From Ilumatobacter sp. (GTDB taxonomy: Bacteria > Actinomycetota > Acidimicrobiia > Acidimicrobiales > Ilumatobacteraceae), in the NCBI GenBank assembly GCA_018666235.1, contig JABJAB010000044.1:200231-264230 (forward strand): 64,000 bases of DNA. Reading direction: 5' to 3'. Below are positions 1-8,352 of this stretch, piece by piece (position 1 is the first letter of the stretch; each line of letters opens with the position of its first letter). Both the position numbers and the translations under genes were made by a program. A model generated the notes under the pieces. The model was not told where the DNA came from and did not search any database. It saw only the letters and a program-made list of their open reading frames with translations.

Positions 1-2
1 CG

Positions 3-101
3 ATGGCGATCGCCGCCGGGTTCGCCGCGTTCGTTCCAGCGCTGCGCAACATCGACACGTACAACGATGTCCGGCCTGTCCAAGCACCACCGAGAACTTA
101 A
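3..101 (+). CDS. C-terminal tail of a probable membrane protein (5' end outside window)
   Basis: Reading frame 3 is open from the window edge and stops with TAA at 99-101. It gives an Ala/Phe/Val-rich hydrophobic run (AIAAGFAAFVPALR) followed by a short polar tail, which resembles the end of a last transmembrane helix in a permease such as an MFS transporter. Only about 32 residues are visible, so the family cannot be named. The ATG at position 3 is probably internal. Third positions are mostly G or C, as in the real genes nearby. Confidence 0.4.
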   Translation: MAIAAGFAAFVPALRNIDTYNDVRPVQAPPRT

Positions 102-424
102 AGGACCCCGTTGGCAGCTGTTTCTCGGTTACTGCTGGCAGCAGGAGCTGGCTGAGCAGCAATATCCGAGTCGCACGCTGAAAGCAGACTTGCTACGACG
201 AGCGCTGCACCACAACGCGATGTCCACCTGTGCTGGCTACATTCGCCGTAGCGCGACGGGCTGGCGAAGCTTCTCACGTGTTGTGACAGGGTGTCTGTGA
301 ATTTGATCAGCTCAGTTTTTTCAGGTGGTGCTTTGGACCGACTCGTCTTTCCACCACAAAAAAGCCTAGCCAGCCGTTACGTCAAAGCCTTAGAACCCAA
401 CTTGTTAGTCTTTAGGAAATGGTA
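102..424. other. Intergenic stretch without a supported gene
   Basis: About 320 bases with lower GC than the rest of the window. An open frame over 67-300 has neither the codon bias of the neighbours nor a recognisable product, and I do not call it. There are short A/T-rich runs near 318-360 and 410. The only functional signal I can point to is AGGA at 414-417, ahead of the next gene. Confidence 0.5.
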
Positions 425-928
425 ATGAGACTGACCTTTGCGACCGAGACAACCGAGGTTGGGCCACTCGGCGGTCCGACGTACAAAGTCCCAACCGAGG
501 TGAACATCACCATCAGAGAGACCGACACTTACGACGTTGATCTCCAACTCAAATGGAGTTCACGTGAAAGCAAACTGGTCCCGACCAGGGTCACCTTCAC
601 CTCGGACCCTAACGGTGAGCCAATAAGCGTCAGTCGCATTGCAAGGATCTCAATGCGTCAGGCCATTCAAACCGACCTTGAAATCAAGCTTCTTGGCGAA
701 GGCGGTTGGCAAGGAATCGTGAAAGATAACGAAGGCTCCGACCCGTTTGCAGTCGACGCACTGGTCTACTTAATCGCCATAGCTGTAGACAGCCCACATC
801 CGTCGGCAACAGTCGCCACAGCACGGGGACTAGCGCCGTCGAGCGGGCCGAAGCGAGTGAGCGACGCCCGTAAACGGGGTCTCATCCCGCTGACCAAGCC
901 AGGCAAAGCGTCAGCCTCATCTGTCTGA
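425..928 (+). CDS. Hypothetical protein with HTH-like C-terminal tail
   Basis: A protein of 167 residues of unknown function. The first 100 residues are polar and strand-like with no motif I recognise. Residues about 115-155 (VATARGLAPSSG, then VSDARKRGLIP) fit the A-x3-G-x5-6-V-x2-AR-x-x-GL-[IL] pattern that ends many small actinobacterial proteins and resembles a helix-turn-helix. A DNA-binding role is therefore possible but unproven. ATG codons stand at 419 and 425. AGGA at 414-417 is well spaced only for 425, so I chose that. Codon use is less GC-biased than in most neighbours, which could mean recent acquisition. Confidence 0.6.
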   Translation: MRLTFATETTEVGPLGGPTYKVPTEVNITIRETDTYDVDLQLKWSSRESKLVPTRVTFTSDPNGEPISVSRIARISMRQAIQTDLEIKLLGEGGWQGIVKDNEGSDPFAVDALVYLIAIAVDSPHPSATVATARGLAPSSGPKRVSDARKRGLIPLTKPGKASASSV

Positions 929-1305
929 ACGAATCAGTCCAGCCTACGAACATCGTGCCACCGATCCTGGATGTCGGGCGCCGCCGCCTTATCAACGGGT
1001 GCCGACGTGGTGGAGTTCGAATCGGAGGATGCGCGGGTCGGCGACTAAGTCGTCGTCGACTTCTCCCTGCGACCGGGCGAGTACATCAACGCCAGGTCCG
1101 GGTGACTCCGTTTCCCACGCCGCGTGACGAACTCGTCCCCCACCGGGCCACACAGGACCCCGCCGTGGTCCCCTACGGCGGCGCGACAATTTAGGGTCGC
1201 TCTGCCGCAGCCTTGACACTGTGGTTGTTGATCCCGCAGCCGGGCTGTGAGGGCGGGAGCAGCAACTGAACCGGATCGCCTCAACTTTGCCATGACGGCG
1301 ATCGG
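929..1305. other. Gene-poor stretch, possible gene remnant on the minus strand
   Basis: About 375 bases with no convincing intact gene. On the minus strand, one frame between about 1110 and 992 reads like real protein (DDDLVADPRILRFELHHVGTR split over its last codons, then a stop), but upstream that frame becomes Arg/Pro/Gly-rich and non-coding. This suggests the 3' end of a decayed gene. Plus-strand open frames here look like shadows. No promoter or terminator was evident. Confidence 0.3.
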
Positions 1306-3096
1306 TCAGTCGCTGAGCCAGACCGAATCGAACCAGTTGACTCCGTTGACGACGCACCGCAGTGGTACACCATCGGGTGACGTGCGCTCGCACACACCGC
1401 GAACCGACTCGCTGAACGCGTTGTCCCAGATGGTGTGGACGAGGAAAATGCGGGTGGAGGCGTCGTTCATGTCCTGAACAACCGCCTGCCAATTAGCGGC
1501 GCGGTCCGCTTTGTCGGGCTGGGCCTGGGCGTCGAGAATCAGGTCGTCGCGCTCCTCGGAGCAGAACCTTGTCCCGTTGAGCGAGATGCCTTCGCCGATC
1601 GTGCGACACATCAACGTCTGGCGGTTCGTCGCCGGCTCGAGGGACCCGAACCCTCGCCACAGCGTTGCCTGATACTGACCCAACACGGTTTGCACGATGT
1701 GTTGGTCTTGGGCGAGTTCGTCGAAGTTGACGTTGAACGCCGCGCTCCACCCCTGGTCGAGGATGTCGGCCTGGCGCGCCCCGACCACCCCGGCGGCAGG
1801 AAATTGGAACTCGACGTCGATCCGTCCGTCAGAGCAGCCGTCGGGCACGTCGGCGCAGTATTGCGCGGAGAGGGCGGCCGCTGCGGCGGGATCGTCACCC
1901 TGCTGCACGACGTCGGGATTGTAAAAGTCGCTCCCTGGAACGAACATCTGGTCGGCGTCGCGGGCGATGCCCAACCCGATCAGATCGCGGTAGTCCCGCA
2001 ACGGGGTTGCGAGCGCCAAGGCCCGCCGAGCCCGCACGTCGTCGAACGGCGGCGAGGACGTGTTGAGTTGGACGAACTGTTCCTGACCGGTCTCGTCGAC
2101 GATGTTCTGCGCGCTGTCTTCGTCGCGTAGATCGCCCACGGTGGCGGGGTCCGTGGTGTGGAGGCCTTCAACGTTGCCCGAGAAGAAGAGATCAGCGCGA
2201 GTCGATGCGTCGGGGATGGGTCGGAACTCCAACGCGTCGAGGTGGACGTCGCCACCCCACCATCCGCCGTGGCGGACGAGCCGGGTGACCGAGTCCAGCG
2301 AGCGAGACTCGAAGACGAACGGTCCGGTGCCGACCGGTTCCTGGTTCAGCGTCGGATCTGCGGCGGCCGCCGCAAGCCAATCCGGTGAAGCAACCATGCC
2401 GAGCTGCGTCGACAACCAGGCAGGGAACACTGCGTTCGGCTCGAGCATCGAGAACTCGATCGTCCGCTCGTCGACCACGGTCGACGGTCCTTCGGCCGGG
2501 TAGAACGGGCGCTGGGCCAGCCCGACAATCGGGCTCGCCAGCTGGGCATCGAAGTTCGCCTGCACCGCCTGGGCGGTGAGGGGCGCGCCGTCGTGGAATG
2601 TGATCCCCTCCCGCACGACGACCCGCCACCTCGTCAGGTCGCCGTCGACCGGCTCGACCGACTCGGCCAGATACGGCACGACGTTGCCGTCGACGTCCAA
2701 CGCGGTCAGCGTGTCGAACACCGCGAGGGCCATCATGCGGCCGGGTGCCGACAGAGACGAGGTCGTCGGGTTCAGCCCATCGACATCGGCCTCAAGGGCG
2801 AACCGCAACGTGCCACCCGGAATCGGTCCGGCCTCCTCATCAATGTCCTCGTCCTCGGCAACGTCCTCGACGATCTGCCCCTCGCTGACGACAGGAGCGA
2901 CGGTTGCGGCTGGCGCATCAGTGGCAGCCACGTCGTCGCTCCCCGCTGGCTCGCCACCACCACTCACCGTCGCCCGCGGGCCTTCGGATGCGCTGTCGCT
3001 GCTCGCGGAGCCACCACTGCACGCTGCGGCGACGACCGCCAAACAAGCGAACGCGGCAACGGCCATCGTCGCCAGTGGAAGTCGTGTTCTGGTCAT
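1306..3096 (-). CDS. ABC transporter substrate-binding lipoprotein, family 5 (peptide/opine/nickel type)
   Basis: A 596-residue extracytoplasmic solute-binding protein. It starts MTRTRLPLATMAV, has a hydrophobic signal segment and the lipobox VVAAAC with the lipidated Cys at 26. A low-complexity Ala/Ser/Asp linker of about 75 residues follows, then the SBP family 5 fold (GGTLRFALEADVDGLNP, later REGITFHDGAPLTA and PVGTGPF). It ends the leftward operon after the sulfatase. An upstream ATG at 3129 overlaps the sulfatase stop (ATGA), but GGAG sits five bases before the ATG at 3096 and that start gives a clean signal peptide, so I use 3096. No permease or ATPase gene is adjacent. By context it may bind a sulfated or sulfatase-released ligand; that is inference. 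Confidence 0.85.
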   Translation of the reverse strand: MTRTRLPLATMAVAAFACLAVVAAACSGGSASSDSASEGPRATVSGGGEPAGSDDVAATDAPAATVAPVVSEGQIVEDVAEDEDIDEEAGPIPGGTLRFALEADVDGLNPTTSSLSAPGRMMALAVFDTLTALDVDGNVVPYLAESVEPVDGDLTRWRVVVREGITFHDGAPLTAQAVQANFDAQLASPIVGLAQRPFYPAEGPSTVVDERTIEFSMLEPNAVFPAWLSTQLGMVASPDWLAAAAADPTLNQEPVGTGPFVFESRSLDSVTRLVRHGGWWGGDVHLDALEFRPIPDASTRADLFFSGNVEGLHTTDPATVGDLRDEDSAQNIVDETGQEQFVQLNTSSPPFDDVRARRALALATPLRDYRDLIGLGIARDADQMFVPGSDFYNPDVVQQGDDPAAAAALSAQYCADVPDGCSDGRIDVEFQFPAAGVVGARQADILDQGWSAAFNVNFDELAQDQHIVQTVLGQYQATLWRGFGSLEPATNRQTLMCRTIGEGISLNGTRFCSEERDDLILDAQAQPDKADRAANWQAVVQDMNDASTRIFLVHTIWDNAFSESVRGVCERTSPDGVPLRCVVNGVNWFDSVWLSD

Positions 3097-3125
3097 GGGA
3101 GCTCCAGTCGAGATTGTGCGTTTCG

Positions 3126-5387
3126 TCATTGGCGCGACCATTCGCGAGCGGCGATGACCTCATCGGCGTCAGCGTCGCGCCCGTCAGGGAGTTGGACGGA
3201 GACGTCGTGCAGCGTGCCGCTGTAAGCGAAAGGCGCTGAGTATCGAGCCGATACGGCCGATCGGTGGTCCTCGCCGACGCTGATCCCAACGGAGGTGAAC
3301 GTCACCAAGTACCGCGGCACCGTCTCTCGACCACAGGCCTGCCCGTCGATCAACACCTCGACGAACCCGTCGATACCGGTGCGCTCGAGGTGGACACCTA
3401 GCGTGCAATCACCCGCAGGCACCTGGATATTTGACTCGACGATCGTGTGGTCGCCGAACGCGTTGTAGTCGACGATGAGCTTGCCGTCCTGCACGAACAC
3501 CGAACAGCCGGAGTTCTCGTTGCCCGTCGCGATGAGCACTCCCGCTGCGTCAGCCGTCCCGGTCACTCGGGCGGTGATGTCGACTTGCGTATCAGTCAGC
3601 GAGGCGGAGGTTCGCGTGGGGATCTGGGTCATCGGCGTCCGGTACACGTACCGACGGTCGGGTCGATGCACCGAGTGCTCGTCCAAGCGGGGAATGAACA
3701 ACTCGATGCGACGCTCGTCGAGCGGAAGCACCCCGTGGACCTCCGCCTCCTGCCACCACAGCTCGATCAGCTGCGCCAAGCGATCTGGCTCGGCCTCCGC
3801 AAGGTCGTGGCACTCCGACGGGTCGGCCGAGAGATTGAACAACTCCCACGGTTCGGTCTCGAAGTCGGCGCCGGGGAAGTGCCGGGCAACCGCCTTCCAC
3901 AGCACACCATCGAGATCGGCAACGAGAGCGCGGTTCCCGGCGAACTCGAAGTACTGGAGCGTGTTCGTCGCAGGGGCGTCAGCATCGTCGAGGATCGACG
4001 CAAACGAATGTCCGGTCACCGGCATTTGTTCGACCCCTCGGTACACCTCGGGTGGCGTCACGCCGAGCAGTTCATAGATTGTCGGCACCACGTCGGAGAT
4101 GTAGGTGAATTGGTTACGCTTCGTGCCGGCGTGCTCGCCGAGACCGGCGGGCCAATGCACGACCATCGGCACGTGCACGCCGCCCTCGTGCGTATGTGTC
4201 TTGTACCAACGGAACGGAGAGTTGCCGCACTGCGACCAACCCCACGGATAGTTCGTGTGGCTGTTCGGCCTGCCGATGTCGTCGATCTTCTCGACCGCTT
4301 CGTCGGGCGATTCGACGATGCCTTGGAAGTGCTTCATCTCGTGCATCGTCCCCGCGGCACCGCCCTCCTGGGAAGCGCCGTTGTCGGACATCAGCACGAA
4401 GATCGTGTTGTCGAGCTCACCCATCGCTCGGAGCCCATCGACGAACCGGCCGATCTGATCATCGGTGTGATCAAGGAACGCGGCGAAGGCTTCTTGCAGG
4501 CGAGCGGCGAGCAGCTGCTGATTGTCCGACAGGTCGTCCCACGGCTCGACACCTGGGTTGCGTGGCGCGAGCGAGGTATTCGACTCGACCACGCCGAGCT
4601 CGACCTGACGCTCGTACCAGCGCTGGCGCACCACATCCCAGCCTTCGTCGTACCGGCCGCGGTACTTCTGCAGGTACGCATCGGGTGCCTGGTGCGGCGC
4701 ATGCGTCGCACCGAAGGGCAGGTAAGCGAAGAATGGCCGATCGGGGCGCAACCCTTTGTTGTCGTTGACCATCAGCAGTAATTGATCAACCAGGTCTTCG
4801 GAGAGGTGGTATCCCTCGTCCGCGCTAGCCGGCGGATCGATGAAGCTGTTGTCGCGCACCAACTCAGGGTTGAACTGATCGGTCTCGCCCGGCAAGAACC
4901 CGTAGAAGCGCTCGAACCCGCGGCCTAACGGCCACTGGTCGAACGGACCCGCTGCAGAGATGTGCGTGCCCGGCATCAGGTGCCACTTGCCCGCACACAA
5001 CGTTGCATACCCCTCGTCGCGCAGCACCTCGGCGACAGTTGCCGCAGCGTTCGAGATGTGGCCCGTCGCGTGAGGGAACCCGGTAACCCAGCCCGACAGG
5101 CCACGCATCCCGACCGCGTGCTGCGACCGACCGGTGAGGAGCGCTGCACGCGTGGGCGAGCACACTGGCGTCACGTGGAAGTTGGTGAACTGCACGCCGC
5201 CGGTTGCGAGTGCGTCGATGTTCGGTGTGTCGATGTCCGAGCCGTAGCAGCCGAACTGTGCGTACCCGAGGTCGTCGAGCAGCACGATCACCACGTTGGG
5301 CGCACCACGACCGGGATGGGGTCGCTCGTCGAAGTGCGGAACAGAATCGGCCAACGTGCGGCCGATGGTTCCCTTGAAGTCGTTCAT
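3126..5387 (-). CDS. Sulfatase, type I formylglycine-dependent (753 aa)
   Basis: An alkaline-phosphatase-fold sulfatase that hydrolyses sulfate esters. The N-terminal block [19 protein letters not shown] carries the metal-binding Asp pair at 38-39. The active-site signature C-S-P-T-R is at residues 76-80, where Cys76 would be oxidised to formylglycine. A later [10 protein letters not shown] block fits the second metal site. The last 200 residues form a beta-rich extension beyond the usual catalytic length. There is no signal peptide, so it appears cytoplasmic. A GAGGGA ribosome site precedes the ATG. It lies 14 bases after the metallo-hydrolase and overlaps the frame of the binding protein, so the three are probably one operon. 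The natural substrate is unknown. A formylglycine-generating enzyme must be elsewhere in the genome. Confidence 0.92.
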   Translation of the reverse strand: MNDFKGTIGRTLADSVPHFDERPHPGRGAPNVVIVLLDDLGYAQFGCYGSDIDTPNIDALATGGVQFTNFHVTPVCSPTRAALLTGRSQHAVGMRGLSGWVTGFPHATGHISNAAATVAEVLRDEGYATLCAGKWHLMPGTHISAAGPFDQWPLGRGFERFYGFLPGETDQFNPELVRDNSFIDPPASADEGYHLSEDLVDQLLLMVNDNKGLRPDRPFFAYLPFGATHAPHQAPDAYLQKYRGRYDEGWDVVRQRWYERQVELGVVESNTSLAPRNPGVEPWDDLSDNQQLLAARLQEAFAAFLDHTDDQIGRFVDGLRAMGELDNTIFVLMSDNGASQEGGAAGTMHEMKHFQGIVESPDEAVEKIDDIGRPNSHTNYPWGWSQCGNSPFRWYKTHTHEGGVHVPMVVHWPAGLGEHAGTKRNQFTYISDVVPTIYELLGVTPPEVYRGVEQMPVTGHSFASILDDADAPATNTLQYFEFAGNRALVADLDGVLWKAVARHFPGADFETEPWELFNLSADPSECHDLAEAEPDRLAQLIELWWQEAEVHGVLPLDERRIELFIPRLDEHSVHRPDRRYVYRTPMTQIPTRTSASLTDTQVDITARVTGTADAAGVLIATGNENSGCSVFVQDGKLIVDYNAFGDHTIVESNIQVPAGDCTLGVHLERTGIDGFVEVLIDGQACGRETVPRYLVTFTSVGISVGEDHRSAVSARYSAPFAYSGTLHDVSVQLPDGRDADADEVIAAREWSRQ

Positions 5388-5401
5388 GCGAAGTCCCTCT
5401 C

Positions 5402-6235
5402 TCAGTTGTGGTGCTCAACGATGATCGTGGTGAGGTCGTTGCCGATGACGATCTCACCGTCGTAGTGCTCGGCGGCCAGGGCGATCCACTCGGGGTACTG
5501 CTCGGGCGTCGGCGCCGGGACCATGTGGGTCAGTGCGAGTCGCTTCGCGCCGACACGCGCCGCAGTCTGTGCCGCTTCGACGACACCCGAGTGGTACTCG
5601 AGGATGTCCTGGGCCATCTCGCCTGGCAGCAGTTCGACGATGTCCTTGCGGAGGACGGTCTGCACATAGACGTCAGCACCGGCGGCGAGCTGATCGACGC
5701 CGTCGCACGGAATCGTGTCGCCCACGAGTGCCGCAACTGCGCCCTCGTGTTTGAGTCGGAATCCGATCGTCGGGTGGACCGGCGCGTGCTGCGTCGCTGC
5801 GGTGATGATATCGACGTCACCGATGCGGAACTCGTCGCCGGGCTGCAGCTCGGTGACCTCGACCTGCGGGCCGCGCACGAGCGGGTCATGGTGTTCCACC
5901 CGGTAGCCGATGTCGTCCTCCAGTGCGTGCAGTTGCCGCTCGACGAACCGCGCGATGCCCACCGGTCCGAAAATCTTCAACGGTGTGATTTCGCGGGTTC
6001 TGACCCAGTGCGTGGTGATCACGTCGTTAAGCGCGCAGATGTGGTCGCTGTGCAGATGGGTGATCAGCACACCCGCGAGCAGAGCGGGATCTGACCCTGC
6101 TGCCGCCAGGCGCATAACGACACCTCGACCTGCGTCGACAAGGATGTGCGTGCCGTCCGCCTTCACGAGACTCGATGGGCCGGCGCGGTTTGGGTCGGGC
6201 AACGGCGATCCGGTTCCGGTCAGGATGATTTCCAT
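5402..6235 (-). CDS. MBL-fold metallo-hydrolase (AtsA/ElaC-like)
   Basis: A 277-residue metallo-beta-lactamase-fold hydrolase. Starting at [16 protein letters not shown], it shows the RNase Z/arylsulfatase AtsA-like N-terminus, the metal motif THLHSDH and later His residues (TQHAP, LTHMVP). Members of this group cleave phosphate, sulfate or lactone esters. Adjacency to two sulfatases makes a sulfate or other ester plausible here, but the substrate cannot be read from the sequence. A longer frame to 6385 adds about 50 residues that do not fit the family and crosses the divergent promoter region, so I use the ATG at 6235. It is the first gene of the leftward operon. Confidence 0.87.
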   Translation of the reverse strand: MEIILTGTGSPLPDPNRAGPSSLVKADGTHILVDAGRGVVMRLAAAGSDPALLAGVLITHLHSDHICALNDVITTHWVRTREITPLKIFGPVGIARFVERQLHALEDDIGYRVEHHDPLVRGPQVEVTELQPGDEFRIGDVDIITAATQHAPVHPTIGFRLKHEGAVAALVGDTIPCDGVDQLAAGADVYVQTVLRKDIVELLPGEMAQDILEYHSGVVEAAQTAARVGAKRLALTHMVPAPTPEQYPEWIALAAEHYDGEIVIGNDLTTIIVEHHN

Positions 6236-6258
6236 CAACGCGGAACCTAGCATGTTAA

Positions 6259-6275
6259 TTTCACAGTATATGAAA
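6259..6275. promoter_or_regulatory. Operator-like inverted repeat in divergent promoter region
   Basis: The 132-base gap between the two divergent arms of the sulfatase module is locally A/T-rich and holds TTTCA-N7-TGAAA (6259-6275). Its position between divergent operons, one of which ends in a TetR gene, suits a TetR operator. That the TetR at 9785 binds here is inference. Confidence 0.4.
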
Positions 6276-6367
6276 CTATATTTCGCAGGGAAGAAGCTGG
6301 CCCCAGTCGTGCGTATCCGCGGTGAGCGCGACGGTGTGTTCAAGATCCAACCAGAACCGGAGACCGT

Positions 6368-7126
6368 ATGACCACCACCCCACATGAGATGGGCCGCCGT
6401 GTCGCACTCATCGCGAACACGAGCTTCTACGTCGGCCCGCCCCTAGCGCGTGAACTCGCTCGGCGGGGCCATGACCTGGTCATCGGGGATCCGGAGCCCG
6501 GTCTCGTCGACGAGCTCGAGGCCCTCGGTGCCACCGTTGCGGTCGCCGAGCACGTCTGGGAACTCGCCGACGTGGAGGTCGCCGAGCGGCTCGTGCAGAC
6601 CGGCCTCGATCGATTTGGTCGTATTGACGCGGCCACTGCATTCACTGGTGAGATCGTCACCGGTCGCTTACTGAAGTCGACTACGGCCGACCTCCACAAG
6701 CTCGAACGCGGCCTGATCGACGCCCCGTACCAGTTCATGAAGGCGGTGCTGCCCTCGATGATCGAGCGCGGCGAAGGACAGGTGCTGATGATCACCAGCT
6801 CGGCCGGCAATCGGGTGTTGCCGGCGGCGCCGCTCTACTCGGCGCTGCGCGCAGGGGCCACCCACCTCGTGAAGAATGTCGCCGCAGATGTGGCCCGCCA
6901 CGGCGTTCAGGTCAATGCGCTCGGCACCAATTTCATGGACTTCGACGGGTTCATCGCGGCCAACGGGGCCGATACGCCCGAGGGGCTCGAGAAGGTCGTC
7001 TCGCGAGTCCCGATGAAGCGCCTGGGTTCGGTCGAGGAATGCGCGGCGCTGTGTTGTGCATACCTCGACGGCACGTGCGGATTCGTCACCGGGCAGTTCG
7101 TCGCCCACGATGGAGGTTGGTCCTGA
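6368..7126 (+). CDS. SDR-family protein with altered catalytic and NAD-binding motifs
   Basis: A 252-residue short-chain dehydrogenase/reductase-fold protein. The fold is clear from MITSSAGN, VNALGTNF and the C-terminal GFVTGQFVAHDGGW. Several hallmark residues differ. The glycine-rich TGxxxGxG is replaced by NTSFYVG, NNAG by TAFTGE, and the catalytic YxxxK by Y157-S-A-L-R161. It may use a cofactor differently or have lost oxidoreductase activity. GGAG stands five bases before the ATG. It is the first gene of a rightward four-gene operon and overlaps the next start (TGATG). Confidence 0.85.
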   Translation: MTTTPHEMGRRVALIANTSFYVGPPLARELARRGHDLVIGDPEPGLVDELEALGATVAVAEHVWELADVEVAERLVQTGLDRFGRIDAATAFTGEIVTGRLLKSTTADLHKLERGLIDAPYQFMKAVLPSMIERGEGQVLMITSSAGNRVLPAAPLYSALRAGATHLVKNVAADVARHGVQVNALGTNFMDFDGFIAANGADTPEGLEKVVSRVPMKRLGSVEECAALCCAYLDGTCGFVTGQFVAHDGGWS

Positions 7127-8352
7127 TGAGTGCAGCAACTCCGCAAGCAACTCCGGTGACGCCCGGCGTCTGGGTACTGCCGTCGCAAGGCAATGGATTC
7201 GCCGTCGACACGCCCGACGGCGTGGTGGTGGTCGACACCGGGCCGGGCGGGCGCAAGACCGACAACATGATTGCTGCGTTGCGGGTAGTCACCGACTCGC
7301 CGGTGAGCGCGATCTGTTACTCGCACGGTCACTTCGGCTACAACTTCGGCGTCCCACAGTGGCTCGAGCACAACGCAGAGCGTGGCGACGCGGCACCCCG
7401 GCTCATCGCACACCGCAATTTGCCGCTGCGCTACGAGCGGTATCGCGAGACCGAGGGCTACCAGATGATCCTCAACGAAATGCAGTTCCCCGGCATCTCG
7501 GCGCGATTCGACCCGGTGCGGCACGATCCGACCGAGACGTTCGACGACCATCTAGTGCTGCGCGAAGCCGAGCCGCGCATCGAGCTGCTGTGGGTGCCTT
7601 CCGAGACCGATGACGCTCTGGCGATGTGGCTGCCCGAGACCAGCACGCTGTTCACCGGCGCGGCCGTGCCCGCCGAGTTCATCCCCAACGTCGGGACCCC
7701 ACAGCGGTCGCTGCGCCTGACCGGACGTTGGGCCGACACGATCGACCGGCTTGCCGAGTTGCGACCTGAGATTCTGGTGATTGAGTTCGGCGACTTCGTC
7801 GTCGGCGCGGAACTCAACCTCAAACGGATGACCACCACATCACGGGCACTGCGCTGGCTCCGAGCAGAGGTGATCGACCGCCTCAACCATGGGATGAACG
7901 AGCGCGATATCCTCGCCGACATCTCCTACCCGCCCGAGATCTTCGACTACCCATGGCTCAGCCACGCCTACGGCAGCCCCGACTACATCGTCCGCGACCT
8001 GATCCGCGAGGAGAGCGGCTGGTGGGACCGCAACCCCACCTCGCTGCACCCATCAGCACCGGCCGAGGTGGCTCGCGTCACGTTCGATGCCATCGCCGAC
8101 CCTGATGCCGTGATCGCTCGAGCCGAAACGCTGGCCGCCGACGGGGACCCACAGCTGGCGATGCACGTGATCGACCTCGTCGCTCTTGGCCCCGACGACG
8201 AACCAGCGGTCATCCGGGCACGAAAGATCAAGTCCGACCTCTGCCGCGCTCGCTCCAAAGAGATTGCCCCGTATCCGAGCAAGGGGTTGTACAAGTCAAG
8301 CGGCATCCGTCTCAAGCAGGGGATCATCTCGTGGGAGGGTGTGGTGCAATGA
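7126..8352 (+). CDS. Alkylsulfatase-like MBL-fold protein with incomplete metal site
   Basis: A 408-residue MBL-fold protein resembling the SdsA1/BDS1 alkylsulfatase group: an N-terminal MBL domain (DTGPGG at 37-42) and an alpha-helical dimerisation segment at about 250-340 (LNHGMNERDI, LSHAYGSPDYIVRD). Active members carry HxHxDH. Here the motif reads H67-G-H69-F-G71-Y72, so the Asp and the following His are missing. It may bind metal differently, have another reaction, or be inactive. GGAGG lies nine bases before the ATG, which overlaps the SDR stop. It overlaps the downstream sulfatase by four bases (ATGA), so expression is likely coupled. Confidence 0.85.
   Translation: MSAATPQATPVTPGVWVLPSQGNGFAVDTPDGVVVVDTGPGGRKTDNMIAALRVVTDSPVSAICYSHGHFGYNFGVPQWLEHNAERGDAAPRLIAHRNLPLRYERYRETEGYQMILNEMQFPGISARFDPVRHDPTETFDDHLVLREAEPRIELLWVPSETDDALAMWLPETSTLFTGAAVPAEFIPNVGTPQRSLRLTGRWADTIDRLAELRPEILVIEFGDFVVGAELNLKRMTTTSRALRWLRAEVIDRLNHGMNERDILADISYPPEIFDYPWLSHAYGSPDYIVRDLIREESGWWDRNPTSLHPSAPAEVARVTFDAIADPDAVIARAETLAADGDPQLAMHVIDLVALGPDDEPAVIRARKIKSDLCRARSKEIAPYPSKGLYKSSGIRLKQGIISWEGVVQ

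Noticed and set aside
67..300. 77-codon open frame near the window start
   Set aside because: Mixed composition, many Arg/Leu/Cys, no ribosome site, overlap with the preceding frame, and no coding bias.
1012..1030. GTTCGAATC, resembling a tRNA T-loop
   Set aside because: The flanking bases do not form a T-stem and no acceptor or anticodon arms can be built around it.
3447..4781. 444-codon open frame on the plus strand
   Set aside because: It lies fully antisense to the sulfatase, is rich in Arg, Val and His, has no family motif, and is explained by the GC bias of the real gene.
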